Counted from the stretch's first letter, positions 24,681 through 33,935 are shown. The stretch is DNA of 64,000 bases from Congregibacter brevis (GCF_045689245.1 NZ_CP136865.1:3038001-3102000); one strand, 5' to 3'. Made by a program: numbers and translations. Notes: a model not told the origin generated them from the letters alone.

Positions 24681-26054
24681 TTAGCGCATGGGCGGAAAAC
24701 CGCCGCCCCCGGGAGGCATCATTCCACCCATGCCGCGCATCATCTTCTCCATGCCGCCGCCCTTCATTTTCTTCATCATTTTGGCCATCTGTTTGTGCTG
24801 TTTCAGAAGGCGATTGAGATCCTGCACCTGCGTGCCGGATCCACGCGTGATACGACGTTTACGTGTACCTTGAATCAATTCAGGATTGCGTCGCTCCCGC
24901 GGAGTCATCGAGTTAATCATCGCCTCCATGCGGGCAAAGGATTTATTGTCGATTTGTGATTGGGCAGCCTGCGCCATTCCGGCCATACCTGGCATCTTGT
25001 CCAACATGCTTGCCATGCCGCCCATATTGTTCATCTGCTGGAGCTGATCACGGAGATCCTCAAGGTCAAATTTCTTGCCCTTCTTGACCTTGCGAGCCAG
25101 TTTCTCGGCCTTGACCCGGTCAACTTTCTGCTCCACCTCCTCGATAAGTGACAGCACGTCCCCCATTCCGAGAATCCGTGACGCGAGGCGATCCGGGTGA
25201 AAGGGATCCAGAGCTTCGGTTTTCTCGCCCACACCCAAGAACTTGATGGGCTTGCCGGTAATCTGGCGAACGGACAGCGCAGCACCGCCACGACTGTCTG
25301 CATCAACCTTTGTCAAAATGACACCGGTTAGCGGTAATGCCTCGCCAAAGGCCTTTGCTGTGTTAGCGGCGTCTTGCCCGGTCATAGCATCAACGACGAA
25401 GAGCGTCTCCACCGGCGTTACCGCCTTCTCCAGATCCGCGATCTCGGACATCATGGCTTCGTCTACGGCCAAACGACCCGCCGTATCAACGATCAACACG
25501 TCACTAAATTGAATTTTCGCGTGCTCTCGCGCAGCCAGGGCTATATCAACGGGCTTCTGATCTACTGTAGAGGGGAAAAAGTCGACCCCAATCTCTCCAG
25601 CAAGCGTTTCCAATTGCTTGATCGCCGCGGGACGATAAACGTCAGCACTCACTACCGTGACTTTCTTTTTATCGCGCTCCTTCAGCAGCTTGGCAAGCTT
25701 CGCGGCCGATGTGGTCTTACCCGCTCCTTGGAGTCCTGCCAGAAGAATGACCGCAGGAGGCTGCGCCGACAAATCCAGAGCCTCGTTCGCCGAGCCCATA
25801 ACCGACTCAAGCTCGGCCTGTACGATTTTAAGAAACGCCTGACCCGGGCTGAGACTACTCATCACCTCCTGGCCAAGAGCACGCTGCTTCACAGCGTCTA
25901 CAAACTGCGTAACAACCGGCAGCGCTACGTCTGCCTCAAGAAGGGCCATACGCACTTCTCGCAAAGTGCCCTGAATATTCTCTTCACTGAGTCGCGCCTT
26001 ACCAGTTACGGAACGAAGGCTCTGGGTTAATCGCTCGGAAAGATTCTGAAACAT
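24681..26054 (-). CDS. ffh: Signal recognition particle protein Ffh
   Basis: GTPase that with 4.5S RNA targets membrane proteins to FtsY. I chose the ATG at 26052-26054 (MFQNLSERLTQSLRSVTGKA): it gives 457 residues and has AAGGA about 11 bases upstream. A longer frame to 26183 adds 43 unlikely residues and would run into the divergent gene. N domain, then G domain with GLQGAGKTTSAAKLAKLL, VDTAGRLAVD and ILTKVDADSRGG. The methionine-rich M domain ends with MMKKMKGGGMEKMMRGMGG and a proline/glycine tail. Divergent from the ypjD-like gene. Confidence 0.98.
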   Translation of the reverse strand: MFQNLSERLTQSLRSVTGKARLSEENIQGTLREVRMALLEADVALPVVTQFVDAVKQRALGQEVMSSLSPGQAFLKIVQAELESVMGSANEALDLSAQPPAVILLAGLQGAGKTTSAAKLAKLLKERDKKKVTVVSADVYRPAAIKQLETLAGEIGVDFFPSTVDQKPVDIALAAREHAKIQFSDVLIVDTAGRLAVDEAMMSEIADLEKAVTPVETLFVVDAMTGQDAANTAKAFGEALPLTGVILTKVDADSRGGAALSVRQITGKPIKFLGVGEKTEALDPFHPDRLASRILGMGDVLSLIEEVEQKVDRVKAEKLARKVKKGKKFDLEDLRDQLQQMNNMGGMASMLDKMPGMAGMAQAAQSQIDNKSFARMEAMINSMTPRERRNPELIQGTRKRRITRGSGTQVQDLNRLLKQHKQMAKMMKKMKGGGMEKMMRGMGGMMPPGGGGFPPMR

Positions 26055-26170
26055 GAGACAAAAAGTCCTTTGGAAGCGCGTAATGTACTCGCGCGCGCTA
26101 TTGATTACACAGTGACAAGTCGGTACAAGGGAACGCAAGTATACGCGCCGCGGAGCCGGCTCCCAAACCC

Positions 26171-26974
26171 ATGTCCATAGCATTCATTGCCGTCATTGCT
26201 GCACTGCTGTATCTCGCCGCTGCGGGACTGCAATTAGCCAGCGCTTTGCAACACAACGGCAGCCTAAGTCGCAGCCTGATTGTGATCGCAATCTTCGCTT
26301 TGGGGTGCCACGCATTTCTAACCTGGCACAATATTTATGGACACGAAGGCGTCAACTTTGGTTTTTTCCGAATTTTTTCCCTGATTTTTCTATGTATCAA
26401 CTGCGTCTGTTTACTGGCACTCACTAAACGCCCCCTCCAGAACCTGCTCGTCATTCTGTTTCCGCTCTCCGCCGTAGGTATTCTGATATCCACTCTCGGC
26501 CCGGATACGGGCGCTAGAGAGCATAAAGTGCCGCTGGGCGTAGCTGCCCACGTGGGAAGCTCAGTGGTTGCCTACTCGATTCTTACCCTAGCCGCGATTC
26601 AGGCGGCCCTGCTGGCCGCTCAGGACGCCCAGCTCAAACGTCGCCAAATGGGCGGCCTGCTTGGCGTGCTTCCACCGTTGCAGCTAATGGAGAGCATGCT
26701 CTTTGAATTGATATGGGTTGGCTTTGTCGCCCTGACGCTCTCTATTGGTACCGGCGTGTTGTTCATGCAGGACATATTTGCTCAGCATCTGGTGCACAAA
26801 ACCGTATTAAGCATCGCCGCGTGGATTCTATTCGCTGTGCTCCTATGGGGACGGCACTGGCTGGGGTGGCGCAGTCAAACCGCAGTGAGACTCACGGTGA
26901 GTGGCTCTACGGTGCTAATGCTGGCGTTTTTGGGGTCCAAGCTCGTCCTCGAGTTGGTGCTGGAGAAAAGCTGA
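26171..26974 (+). CDS. ypjD: Inner-membrane CcsA-family protein (YpjD)
   Basis: 267 residues with eight hydrophobic segments and very few charged residues between them. It belongs to the cytochrome c assembly/HemX group: LTWHNIYGHEGVNFGFFRIFSL, and the later HVGSSVVAYSILTLAAIQAALL with conserved His. The position divergent from ffh and upstream of a CorB-like gene matches ypjD in other gammaproteobacteria. Function in the family is poorly known; heme handling is a family-based guess. Confidence 0.88.
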   Translation: MSIAFIAVIAALLYLAAAGLQLASALQHNGSLSRSLIVIAIFALGCHAFLTWHNIYGHEGVNFGFFRIFSLIFLCINCVCLLALTKRPLQNLLVILFPLSAVGILISTLGPDTGAREHKVPLGVAAHVGSSVVAYSILTLAAIQAALLAAQDAQLKRRQMGGLLGVLPPLQLMESMLFELIWVGFVALTLSIGTGVLFMQDIFAQHLVHKTVLSIAAWILFAVLLWGRHWLGWRSQTAVRLTVSGSTVLMLAFLGSKLVLELVLEKS

Positions 26975-26975
26975 A

Positions 26976-28232
26976 TTGAACGAAGCACCACTCGGCCTTC
27001 TGTTTGCTGTGTTAGCAGCACTGATTCTCATGTCCGGTTTTTTCTCCAGCTCCGAAACCGGCATGATGTCGCTCAACCGCTACCGCCTGAAACACCTTCG
27101 CAAGCAAAAGCACAAAGGTGCCCAACGAGCAAGCAAGCTGCTGGAGCGTCCGGATCGTCTTATCGGTTTGATACTGATTGGCAACAATCTGGTTAACATC
27201 GCCGCTTCGGCCATCGCAACAGTAATCGCCATCCGACTTTACGGCGATGCGGGCATTGTCATAGCGACTATCCTGCTCACGCTGGTGATACTCATTTTTG
27301 CCGAGGTGACGCCTAAGACAATCGCCGCCCTGTATCCAGAGAAGGTCGCTTTCCCCGCAAGCGTTGTACTGCTTCCGCTCATGCGCTTGCTCATTCCATT
27401 AGTTGCTATCGTCAATTGGGTAACTAATGGGCTGTTGCGACTACTGGGAATCAATACCAACGAAGCTGGCGAAGAACGGGTATCCCGGGAAGAACTTCGC
27501 ACGATTGTCTCAGATCCTGATGCGATGATCCCCCAACGTCACCGAGGCATGCTCGTCAACATCCTGGATCTTGAAGGTGTGACCGTTGACGACATCATGG
27601 TCCCTAGAAACGAGTTCTACGGCATCGACCTGGATGCGAGCGATGACGTAATTCTGGAAACCATTCATGGTAGCAACCATACACTGTTACCCGTCTGGCG
27701 TGAGGACAGCAATAACATCGAAGGAGTCCTGCACCTGAGAAATGCCAGCCGTGTTATGGACCGCGAAGGTTTGTCACGGAGCGGCTTGCTGGCAGCGCTG
27801 GATAAGCCCTACTTCATCCCCGAGAGCACGCCACTGCACACACAGCTTCGCAACTTTCAGCAGAAAAAGTTTCGCTTAGCGCTTGTTGTCGATGAATACG
27901 GAGATGTTATCGGTTTGGTTGCTGTGGCAGATATTCTTGAAGAAATCGTGGGCGAATTCACCTCAAACCTTAGCGACAGTTCCGATGAGATCTACCCCCA
28001 GCGCGATGGCAGCTACGTTTTCGACGGCGGCGCCAGTGTCAGGGATATCAACAAGGCTTTGAAGTGGGAACTCCCCACGGACGGACCTAAAACCCTGTCC
28101 GGCCTCGTGCTGGAGTATCTAGAATCGTTTCCCGACGCCAACGCAGGACTGCGGATCGGCGGCTACTGCTTCGAGATACTAGAGCTAGAGGGCAATGTCG
28201 TGCGCGCTGTGAAAGGCAGACCCTCACAATGA
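26976..28232 (+). CDS. CorB/CNNM-type membrane protein with CBS pair
   Basis: 418 residues from a TTG start that follows the ypjD stop by one base and has GGAG about 10 bases upstream. The N-terminal DUF21 domain has four membrane segments (ALILMSGFFSSSETGMMSLNRYRL is characteristic). Two CBS domains follow (about 200-320, with DIMVPRNEFYGIDL and LALVVDEYGDVIGLVAVADILEEIVGE), then a C-terminal CorC/HlyC domain (GSYVFDGGASVRDINKAL). The family is linked to magnesium and cobalt transport or efflux (YfjD/CorB/CNNM). Co-transcribed with ypjD. Confidence 0.92.
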   Translation: MNEAPLGLLFAVLAALILMSGFFSSSETGMMSLNRYRLKHLRKQKHKGAQRASKLLERPDRLIGLILIGNNLVNIAASAIATVIAIRLYGDAGIVIATILLTLVILIFAEVTPKTIAALYPEKVAFPASVVLLPLMRLLIPLVAIVNWVTNGLLRLLGINTNEAGEERVSREELRTIVSDPDAMIPQRHRGMLVNILDLEGVTVDDIMVPRNEFYGIDLDASDDVILETIHGSNHTLLPVWREDSNNIEGVLHLRNASRVMDREGLSRSGLLAALDKPYFIPESTPLHTQLRNFQQKKFRLALVVDEYGDVIGLVAVADILEEIVGEFTSNLSDSSDEIYPQRDGSYVFDGGASVRDINKALKWELPTDGPKTLSGLVLEYLESFPDANAGLRIGGYCFEILELEGNVVRAVKGRPSQ

Positions 28233-28244
28233 TTCCTTCAGGTT

Positions 28245-28478
28245 CTACAGCAGTCGAATAGGGCTGTCGGCCTCACGGCGCTCTTTTGCCCTGTCCAGCA
28301 TCTCGCGCTTTTGTGCGGCGCTTGCCATAAACCAATCCGTTATCTCTTCGGCGCTGCGATAACAGCCCATACAGATATCGTTTTCATCCAAAGCGCAGAT
28401 AGATACGCAGGGGGACCCTGGCTCCTCGGCTGAAGCAGCGCCCTCGGGACCCGCCTTCCAGTCAAGGGAGTCAATCAT
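28245..28478 (-). CDS. DUF1289-type small cysteine protein
   Basis: 77 residues from the ATG at 28476-28478 (MIDSLDWKAG), which overlaps the stop of the upstream gene. A longer frame to 28538 exists but lies mostly within that gene. The DUF1289 signature is clear: SPCVSICALDENDICMGCYRSAEEITDW, with four cysteines in a probable metal-binding or Fe-S arrangement. The family has no assigned function. Translationally coupled to the gamma-carbonic-anhydrase-like gene. Confidence 0.85.
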   Translation of the reverse strand: MIDSLDWKAGPEGAASAEEPGSPCVSICALDENDICMGCYRSAEEITDWFMASAAQKREMLDRAKERREADSPIRLL

Positions 28479-29001
28479 CACTAAGTGCTTCCAGATCACT
28501 GTTATAACGTGCTGCGTTGCTCGAGTAGTGCTCTGCATTGAGCGCTAGCATTGCCTGTTGATCAGCACTTAACGTCTTTTTGACCACGGCAGGCGAGCCC
28601 AGAACCAATGAGCCATCGGGCACTTCCATACCCTCTGTCACGAGCGCATTTGCACCTATCAGGCAGTTCTTTCCAATTTTAGCCCCATTGAGTACGACGG
28701 CATTGATTCCCACCAGTGAGCCATCGCCAATGCTGCAACCATGAATCATAGCGTTGTGGCCGATAGTGACATTCTCGCCGATCATGGCGGGAAAGCCGGG
28801 GTCCGCATGAATCACCGTACCATCCTGGATATTGCTCCCGGCCCCCACTTCTATGGCCTCGACATCACCCCGAAGCACACAGGAAAACCAAACGCTGCTT
28901 TTAGCGCGGAGTGTTACTCGACCAATAACTGCGGCATTGGGCGCCACGAAGTGTCCTTCGCCATCAAGAACCGGAGTCTCTTCCCCAAGTTTGTACAGCA
29001 T
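28471..29001 (-). CDS. Gamma-carbonic-anhydrase-like hexapeptide protein
   Basis: 176 residues forming a left-handed beta helix: repeated hexapeptides such as VIGRVTLRAKSSVWFSCVLRGDV and later IGDGSLVGINAVVLNGAKIGKNCLIG. Metal-binding histidines are in VIHADPG and TIGHNAMIHG, as in the YrdA/PaaY/CaiE group. Catalytic carbonic anhydrase activity is not certain in this branch. It is downstream of tgt by 41 bp in the same direction. Confidence 0.9.
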   Translation of the reverse strand: MLYKLGEETPVLDGEGHFVAPNAAVIGRVTLRAKSSVWFSCVLRGDVEAIEVGAGSNIQDGTVIHADPGFPAMIGENVTIGHNAMIHGCSIGDGSLVGINAVVLNGAKIGKNCLIGANALVTEGMEVPDGSLVLGSPAVVKKTLSADQQAMLALNAEHYSSNAARYNSDLEALSDD

Positions 29002-29041
29002 CCTATGCCTCTCTTTTTAACTGTTCGCTGAGCGTTCAGAC

Positions 29042-30142
29042 CTAGCAACTTGCTTGAGCATGGTAGAACTCATCTGCAAAAGCATCCAAACGTCGAGCTT
29101 CAATTGCCTCACGGATGCCACGCATATGATCCTGATAATAATGCAGATTGTGTAGTGTATTGAGCTGAGACCCTAAGATCTCATTGCACTTATCCAGATG
29201 ATGCAAATACGCACGACTAAAGTTCGAGCACGTGTAGCACGCGCAGTTTTCGTCAAGGGCGGCAGTACTGTGGCGATGCTTGGCGTTGCGAATTTTTATA
29301 ACACCCGTTGAAGTAAACAGGTGGCCGTTTCTGGCATTTCTAGTGGGCATCACACAGTCGAACATGTCGACACCTCGTCGAACGCCCTCTAACAAATCAG
29401 CCGGCGTACCAACTCCCATCAAATAGCGGGGATGATTCTTGGGCAACAAGGGTTGAAGTCCTTCGAGCACCTTTAGCATTTCGTCTTTGGGCTCTCCTAC
29501 GGACAGCCCGCCGATGGCGTAGCCGTCAAAACCAATCTCCCGCAGACCGTCCAGTGACCGAGCTCTCAAGTCGGGGTACATGCCACCTTGAATAATACCG
29601 AAGAGCGCTGCCTTGCTATCTCCGTGAGCGACCCGACTACGCTTTGCCCAGCGCAGCGAAAGCTCCATGGAGGTGGCTGCCTCTTCATGACTTGCCGGAA
29701 AAGGAGTGCATTCGTCAAAGATCATCACGATGTCGCTGCCGAGCGCACGCTGAATCGCCATGGATTTTTCAGGATCCAAAAACACTTTGTCGCCGTCTAC
29801 CGGAGAGCGGAAAGAAACACCCTCTTCACTAATCCTTCGCATGTCACCAAGGCTGAACACCTGGAAACCGCCGGAGTCGGTAAGAATCGGTCCCTGCCAC
29901 TGCATGAAATCGTGCAAGTCACCATGGGCTGCGATCACCTCGGTTCCGGGACGTAGCCATAGATGAAAAGTGTTTCCCAGAATAATTTGAGCGCCTAGAG
30001 ATTTAACATCTCTTGGAAGCATCCCTTTCACGGTGCCGTAGGTTCCCACTGGCATAAACGCGGGAGTCTCGACGACGCCCCGGTCAAAGTGCAGACGAGA
30101 TCGACGGGCCGCGCCATCACTGGATAGCTGTTCAAACTTCAC
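29042..30142 (-). CDS. tgt: Queuine tRNA-ribosyltransferase
   Basis: Exchanges G34 of GUN-anticodon tRNAs for preQ1. 366 residues. The catalytic region begins ILTDSGGFQVFSLGDMRRISEEGV; the second Asp lies in DCVMPTRNARNGHLFT. The zinc site is visible as CACYTCSNFSRAYLHHL with three cysteines and a histidine. It starts inside the last 4 bp of queA, an operon for queuosine synthesis. The usual downstream yajC-secDF genes are absent here and are replaced by the hexapeptide protein. Confidence 0.98.
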   Translation of the reverse strand: MKFEQLSSDGAARRSRLHFDRGVVETPAFMPVGTYGTVKGMLPRDVKSLGAQIILGNTFHLWLRPGTEVIAAHGDLHDFMQWQGPILTDSGGFQVFSLGDMRRISEEGVSFRSPVDGDKVFLDPEKSMAIQRALGSDIVMIFDECTPFPASHEEAATSMELSLRWAKRSRVAHGDSKAALFGIIQGGMYPDLRARSLDGLREIGFDGYAIGGLSVGEPKDEMLKVLEGLQPLLPKNHPRYLMGVGTPADLLEGVRRGVDMFDCVMPTRNARNGHLFTSTGVIKIRNAKHRHSTAALDENCACYTCSNFSRAYLHHLDKCNEILGSQLNTLHNLHYYQDHMRGIREAIEARRLDAFADEFYHAQASC

Positions 30143-31197
30143 TGTGGTCGCGCCTCGGGCTGGGGGGTCAGGAACATAGCATCCCCATAGCTAAAGAACC
30201 GATAGCGCTCAGCCACAGCTTCGTTATAAGCACTGAGCATCAAATCTGTGCCGCAGAAGGCGCTTACAAGCATCAACAGAGTGGACTCCGGCAGGTGAAA
30301 GTTAGTGATCATTGCATCAACGCAGTTAAAGCTGCGACCCGGATAGATAAACAATCGCGTATCTCCAACATAGGGCTCTAGCTTGCCAGAAGCCGACGCA
30401 GTTTCGAGACTGCGCACCGCGGTGGTACCTACGGCCACCACGCGGCCTCCCCTCTCGCGGGTTTCGGCCACAGCCTCAACGACTGCCTGATTGACCTCGA
30501 GGTACTCTGCATGCATCTCATGGTCACGGATATCGTCGCTGCGTACGGGCTGAAACGTGCCGGCGCCCACGTGCAAAGTAACCTGAGCTCGTTGCACGCC
30601 CATGGAATCCAGCTTGTCCAATAGAGCATGATCGAAGTGGAGACCCGCGGTCGGTGCAGCGACTGCGCCATCCCGCTGCGCGTACACGGTTTGATACCGC
30701 TCTCTATCTTCAAGAGCATCTGCCCTGTCGATATAGGGCGGCAATGGCATATGCCCAATCCGCGTCAAAAGAGGTCCTAAGTTCTGGGCACTGGTGATTT
30801 GGAACAAATCGCCCTCTCGCCCCTCAACCGTGAGCACATCGTCGCTTGCAGGGCTGTCCGCATCGGCTGCCAAAGCGATCGTCATTCCCGGTCGCGGCGT
30901 TTTACTGGCTCGCACATGCGCCAGCGCACTGCGCTCTCCCGTAAGGCGCTCGATAAGAATTTCCACACGGCCACCCGTCTCTTTAACACCGAAGAGGCGC
31001 GCGGGAAGCACGCGGGTGTCATTGAAAACCAACAGGTCTCCAGGCTTGAGCTGTGATGGAAGATCAGAAAACTGCGCGTGATTCAGCGCTTTTGTTTCGC
31101 CGTCAACGCATAGTAGTCGGCTCGCAGAGCGCTCGGCGAGCGGTTGCTGTGCGATAAGTTCGGGAGGTAAGTCGTAATTAAAGTCTGAGCGTTGCAT
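30139..31197 (-). CDS. queA: S-adenosylmethionine:tRNA ribosyltransferase-isomerase
   Basis: Adds the epoxycyclopentane ring to preQ1 in tRNA using SAM. 352 residues, beginning MQRSDFNYDLPPELIAQQPL, with GDLLVFNDTRVLPARLFG, GAVAAPTAGLHFD, LHVGAGTFQPVR and MITNFHLPESTLLMLV, all signature segments. Overlaps tgt by 4 bp. A perfect 8-bp hairpin (31207-31226) ends about 9 bases before its ATG, and no clear Shine-Dalgarno is visible. Confidence 0.98.
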   Translation of the reverse strand: MQRSDFNYDLPPELIAQQPLAERSASRLLCVDGETKALNHAQFSDLPSQLKPGDLLVFNDTRVLPARLFGVKETGGRVEILIERLTGERSALAHVRASKTPRPGMTIALAADADSPASDDVLTVEGREGDLFQITSAQNLGPLLTRIGHMPLPPYIDRADALEDRERYQTVYAQRDGAVAAPTAGLHFDHALLDKLDSMGVQRAQVTLHVGAGTFQPVRSDDIRDHEMHAEYLEVNQAVVEAVAETRERGGRVVAVGTTAVRSLETASASGKLEPYVGDTRLFIYPGRSFNCVDAMITNFHLPESTLLMLVSAFCGTDLMLSAYNEAVAERYRFFSYGDAMFLTPQPEARPQ

Positions 31198-31206
31198 GGC
31201 GAGACT

Positions 31207-31226
31207 GGCGCGGGGATACCCGCGCC
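31207..31226 (-). other. Perfect hairpin just upstream of queA
   Basis: An 8-bp GC stem (GGCGCGGG/CCCGCGCC on the plus strand) with a 4-base loop lies between the acidic-tail protein and queA, ending about 9 bases before the queA ATG. No T-run follows, so it is not a standard terminator. It could damp queA translation or protect the upstream message. Confidence 0.5.
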
Positions 31227-31248
31227 GTGTTACAAATAAGGCTGCTGA

Positions 31249-31521
31249 TTACGCGGTTTCTTCGCCATCTTCCTCAGGGGCAGCTTCTTCGGCAGGCGCC
31301 TCTTCAGCGGCGGTGTCTTCAGCTGATGCTTCTTCAGCGGGCGCTTCTTCAGGAGCAGCTTCTACTGCGGCAGGCTCTGCAACCTTGATCAAGCCTTCTT
31401 CCAAGAGGATGCGAACCTTCTCTTCGCCATTAACCGGGCGCTTAGAAGCGTCTTTTACTGCATAACGCTCATCGCCACGCTGGAAAACACTGTATTCGTC
31501 AGTCTTCTTTACCAATTTCAT
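31249..31521 (-). CDS. Small conserved protein with acidic Ala/Glu-rich tail
   Basis: 90 residues from MKLVKKTDEYSVFQRGDERY (an ATG two codons earlier at 31527 is possible). The first 50 residues look folded and basic to neutral, ending VRILLEEGLIKVAEP. The remainder is low-complexity acidic sequence built from A, E and P (units like EEAPAEEA). I recall similar proteins with the same N-terminus and an acidic tail near queA in pseudomonads, but know no function. It lies 51 bp upstream of queA in the same direction. Confidence 0.75.
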   Translation of the reverse strand: MKLVKKTDEYSVFQRGDERYAVKDASKRPVNGEEKVRILLEEGLIKVAEPAAVEAAPEEAPAEEASAEDTAAEEAPAEEAAPEEDGEETA

Positions 31522-31726
31522 GGTCATACTTCTTTTCTCTCTGTCGGCGCGCCCTTTCGACGCGTGGGCGGATACTCAGTTTGGGCAGAGCACACGCTCT
31601 GCGCGGGCGGAGTGTACAGAAACATGCCCGGATCTGACAGCCTCAAAATTGCCACGCCCGCGACTTTGGGTGCACATATTCAAAGATCTTATAGACAAGA
31701 TATGGCTACAGACGATTGTGCACTGT

Positions 31727-31732
31727 TATACT
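31727..31732 (+). promoter_or_regulatory. Candidate -10 box of the tRNA-Leu promoter
   Basis: TATACT followed by a GC-rich discriminator (CGCGTCC) lies 39 bp before the tRNA, a layout typical of stable-RNA promoters under growth control. The -35 region is weak. Confidence 0.35.
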
Positions 31733-31770
31733 CGCGTCCGCTCACTTATTGGGCGACGCAACCCTTCAGT

Positions 31771-31857
31771 GCCGAAGTGGTGAAATTGGTAGACACAGGG
31801 GATTCAAAATCCCCCGCCTTAACAGGTGTGCCGGTTCGAGTCCGGCCTTCGGTACCA
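31771..31857 (+). tRNA. tRNA-Leu (anticodon CAA)
   Basis: 87 nt including an encoded CCA. Acceptor arms GCCGAAG and CTTCGGT pair with one G-U. The anticodon stem GGGGA/TCCCC encloses the loop TTCAAAA with anticodon CAA. A long variable arm and the T arm CCGGTTCGAGTCCGG are present, as expected of class II tRNA-Leu. The next gene's ATG is 8 bases after the CCA. Confidence 0.97.
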
Positions 31858-31865
31858 CTTTTCTT

Positions 31866-32837
31866 ATGACCTCAATGACCTCAACAACGTCAGCGGTGTT
31901 TCAGTCTCTCAATAACAACATCTACTGTATCGATGCTTTGTATACAGGCCCAGATATAGCCTGCTGCTATCTCCTCGTTGACGGCGACGAATGCGCGCTC
32001 ATCGAAACTGGCACTGCGCTTAGTGTCGACAATATTTTGGCGACGCTTCGGACGTTGTCCATCCCGAAAGAGCAACTACGCTATATCGTTCCTACGCACG
32101 TTCACCTTGATCATGCAGGCGGCGCGGGTGCTCTTATGCAGCAGCTCCCTCAGGCCACGCTGCTTATTCATCCCAAGGGTGCGAGACACATCATTGACCC
32201 CACCCGATTGATTGCCAGTGCACAGCTGGTCTATGGAAAGGAGCTGTTCGTCCAACTCCACGGCGAAGTTGTACCGGTGGATGCTCATCGCGTTCAAACA
32301 ATCGAGGACGGCGAAACCCTCATGGTTGGCCAGAGGCGTTTACGTGTAAAGCACACGCGGGGCCATGCCGATCATCATTTCTGCTTGTTCGATGAGCAAA
32401 GTAAGGGGTGGTTCAGCGGAGACATGTTTGGCGTGAGCTACGCCCGTCAGCGTTTTGCGAAGAGTGCCTATGTAATGCCGGCCACTACGCCGACGCAGTT
32501 TGACCCGACGCTCTATCAAAACTCGGTACAAACACTATGCGAGAGCGATCCTGCCGTTTTCTACCTCACGCACTTTGGCGCTCTGACTTTCCAAAAGTCT
32601 CAGCAAGAATGCTTGCTGCGGCAGCTCGAACAATATGCTTCCTTGGGTAGCCGCTTTGCCGGCGACATACCCGCTCTTGAAACGGCCGTCTTAGATGTTA
32701 CCCGTGCTGAGTTACGGCATCTGCTCCCCGCTTCGCGAATAGAGGTCGAGACTAGTGCTTTGACACTGGATGCGAAACTTAACGCTCAGGGTATCGCCTG
32801 GTGGAGCCAGCAACAGACCAGCCTCGCAAACGCCTAG
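31866..32837 (+). CDS. MBL-fold metallo-hydrolase
   Basis: The open frame reaches back across the tRNA, so the real start must follow it: ATG at 31866 (MTSMTSTTSAVFQSL) or 31875. That gives about 323 residues. The metallo-beta-lactamase metal motif is in YIVPTHVHLDHAGGAG, with further ligands in HTRGHADHHFCLFDE, WFSGDMFGV and LTHFG. This is a glyoxalase-II-like or general hydrolase; the substrate is unknown. There is no Shine-Dalgarno sequence, and after tRNA 3' processing the message would be nearly leaderless. Convergent with ppk2. Confidence 0.88.
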   Translation: MTSMTSTTSAVFQSLNNNIYCIDALYTGPDIACCYLLVDGDECALIETGTALSVDNILATLRTLSIPKEQLRYIVPTHVHLDHAGGAGALMQQLPQATLLIHPKGARHIIDPTRLIASAQLVYGKELFVQLHGEVVPVDAHRVQTIEDGETLMVGQRRLRVKHTRGHADHHFCLFDEQSKGWFSGDMFGVSYARQRFAKSAYVMPATTPTQFDPTLYQNSVQTLCESDPAVFYLTHFGALTFQKSQQECLLRQLEQYASLGSRFAGDIPALETAVLDVTRAELRHLLPASRIEVETSALTLDAKLNAQGIAWWSQQQTSLANA

Positions 32838-32858
32838 GCACTCGCAAAGCAAAAGGCA

Positions 32859-33848
32859 CTACCACTCGCCAACCGACGGGCCCAGAATGTGCCGTGAACG
32901 CCCAATCACATGCTGACTATGACCGACCAGTAAAGGGTCCGGGCGACGAACAAGGTGGGTATCCTTCTCTGGGTAATCAAGGCTGGCTAAAAAGTGCTGC
33001 ATACAGGCTAGACGCGCTCGCTTTTTGTCAGATGACTTAATAACAGTCCATGGCGCATCAGCCGTATCGGTATAAAAAAACATAGCTTCTTTTGCTTCGG
33101 TGTACTCATCCCACTTATCAATCGACGCCTGATCAATGGGCGAGAGCTTCCACTGTTTCAGTGGGTCTGTTTTACGACGAGAGAAACGAGCATGCTGTTC
33201 ATCTTTTGTAACCGAGAACCAGTACTTAAACAGACGCACTCCACTGCGCACCAACATTCGTTCTAGATCTGGCGTCTGACGCATGAACTCCAAATACTCT
33301 TCCGGAGTACAAAACTCCATGACACGCTCTACTCCCGCACGGTTGTACCAAGAGCGATCAAATAGAACAATTTCGCCATCGGAGGGCAGATGCTTCATGT
33401 ATCGCTGAAAATACCACTGGCCGCGCTCTTGGTCCGTCGGTTTTTCCAAAGCAACAACCCGCGCACCTCGTGGATTTAAATGCTCCATGAAGCGCTTAAT
33501 TGTTCCTCCCTTACCCGCGGCATCCCGCCCTTCAAACAAGACAACAATTTTCTGCCCGCTGTCTTTTACCCACTGCTGCACCTTGAGCAGCTCCACCTGC
33601 AGTGCTTGTTTCTTCTCTTCGTAGTCTCGACGGGGAATCTTGCTCTTGTAGGGATAGTCGCCAGAGATAAAGAGCTCCCGAATCGCTGCAGGGTCGTGTC
33701 GCATTTTCGCCAGCTGGTGGAGTCGCTGCGAACGATCTGCACTATCAACTAACAAGTCGTTCTCGCTGCTTAAACCGTCAACTACTTGTGAAGCCTTTAA
33801 TGAATCGCTCATCCTGCGCCTATCTCCGCTGACTTTTGATTCGGTCAT
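32859..33848 (-). CDS. ppk2: Polyphosphate kinase 2
   Basis: Uses polyphosphate to phosphorylate nucleotides (or the reverse). 329 residues with a single PPK2 domain: Walker A VLFEGRDAAGKGGTIKRFMEH, Walker B FDRSWYNRAGVERVMEF and the lid region RRKTDPLKQWKLSPIDQ. One domain of this length suggests class I, which normally phosphorylates nucleoside diphosphates. The ATG at 33848 has AAGG 5 bases upstream; a second ATG at 33812 is possible. Divergent from the ROK kinase gene. Confidence 0.94.
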   Translation of the reverse strand: MTESKVSGDRRRMSDSLKASQVVDGLSSENDLLVDSADRSQRLHQLAKMRHDPAAIRELFISGDYPYKSKIPRRDYEEKKQALQVELLKVQQWVKDSGQKIVVLFEGRDAAGKGGTIKRFMEHLNPRGARVVALEKPTDQERGQWYFQRYMKHLPSDGEIVLFDRSWYNRAGVERVMEFCTPEEYLEFMRQTPDLERMLVRSGVRLFKYWFSVTKDEQHARFSRRKTDPLKQWKLSPIDQASIDKWDEYTEAKEAMFFYTDTADAPWTVIKSSDKKRARLACMQHFLASLDYPEKDTHLVRRPDPLLVGHSQHVIGRSRHILGPSVGEW

Positions 33849-33935
33849 TTGGCCTTAAGAGGTATGCTCTTGCCATGATCCCAATCAATGAAATGCGCAA
33901 AACGAGTGAGATACACCGGTGCAAAGGATTCTCGG

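Noticed and set aside
25374..26030. 218-codon frame on the plus strand
   Set aside because: Antisense to ffh with arginine/leucine-biased composition expected of a shadow frame.
31716..31865. N-terminal extension of the MBL hydrolase through the tRNA gene
   Set aside because: The extension would be coded by tRNA-Leu; the homologous part of the protein starts after it.
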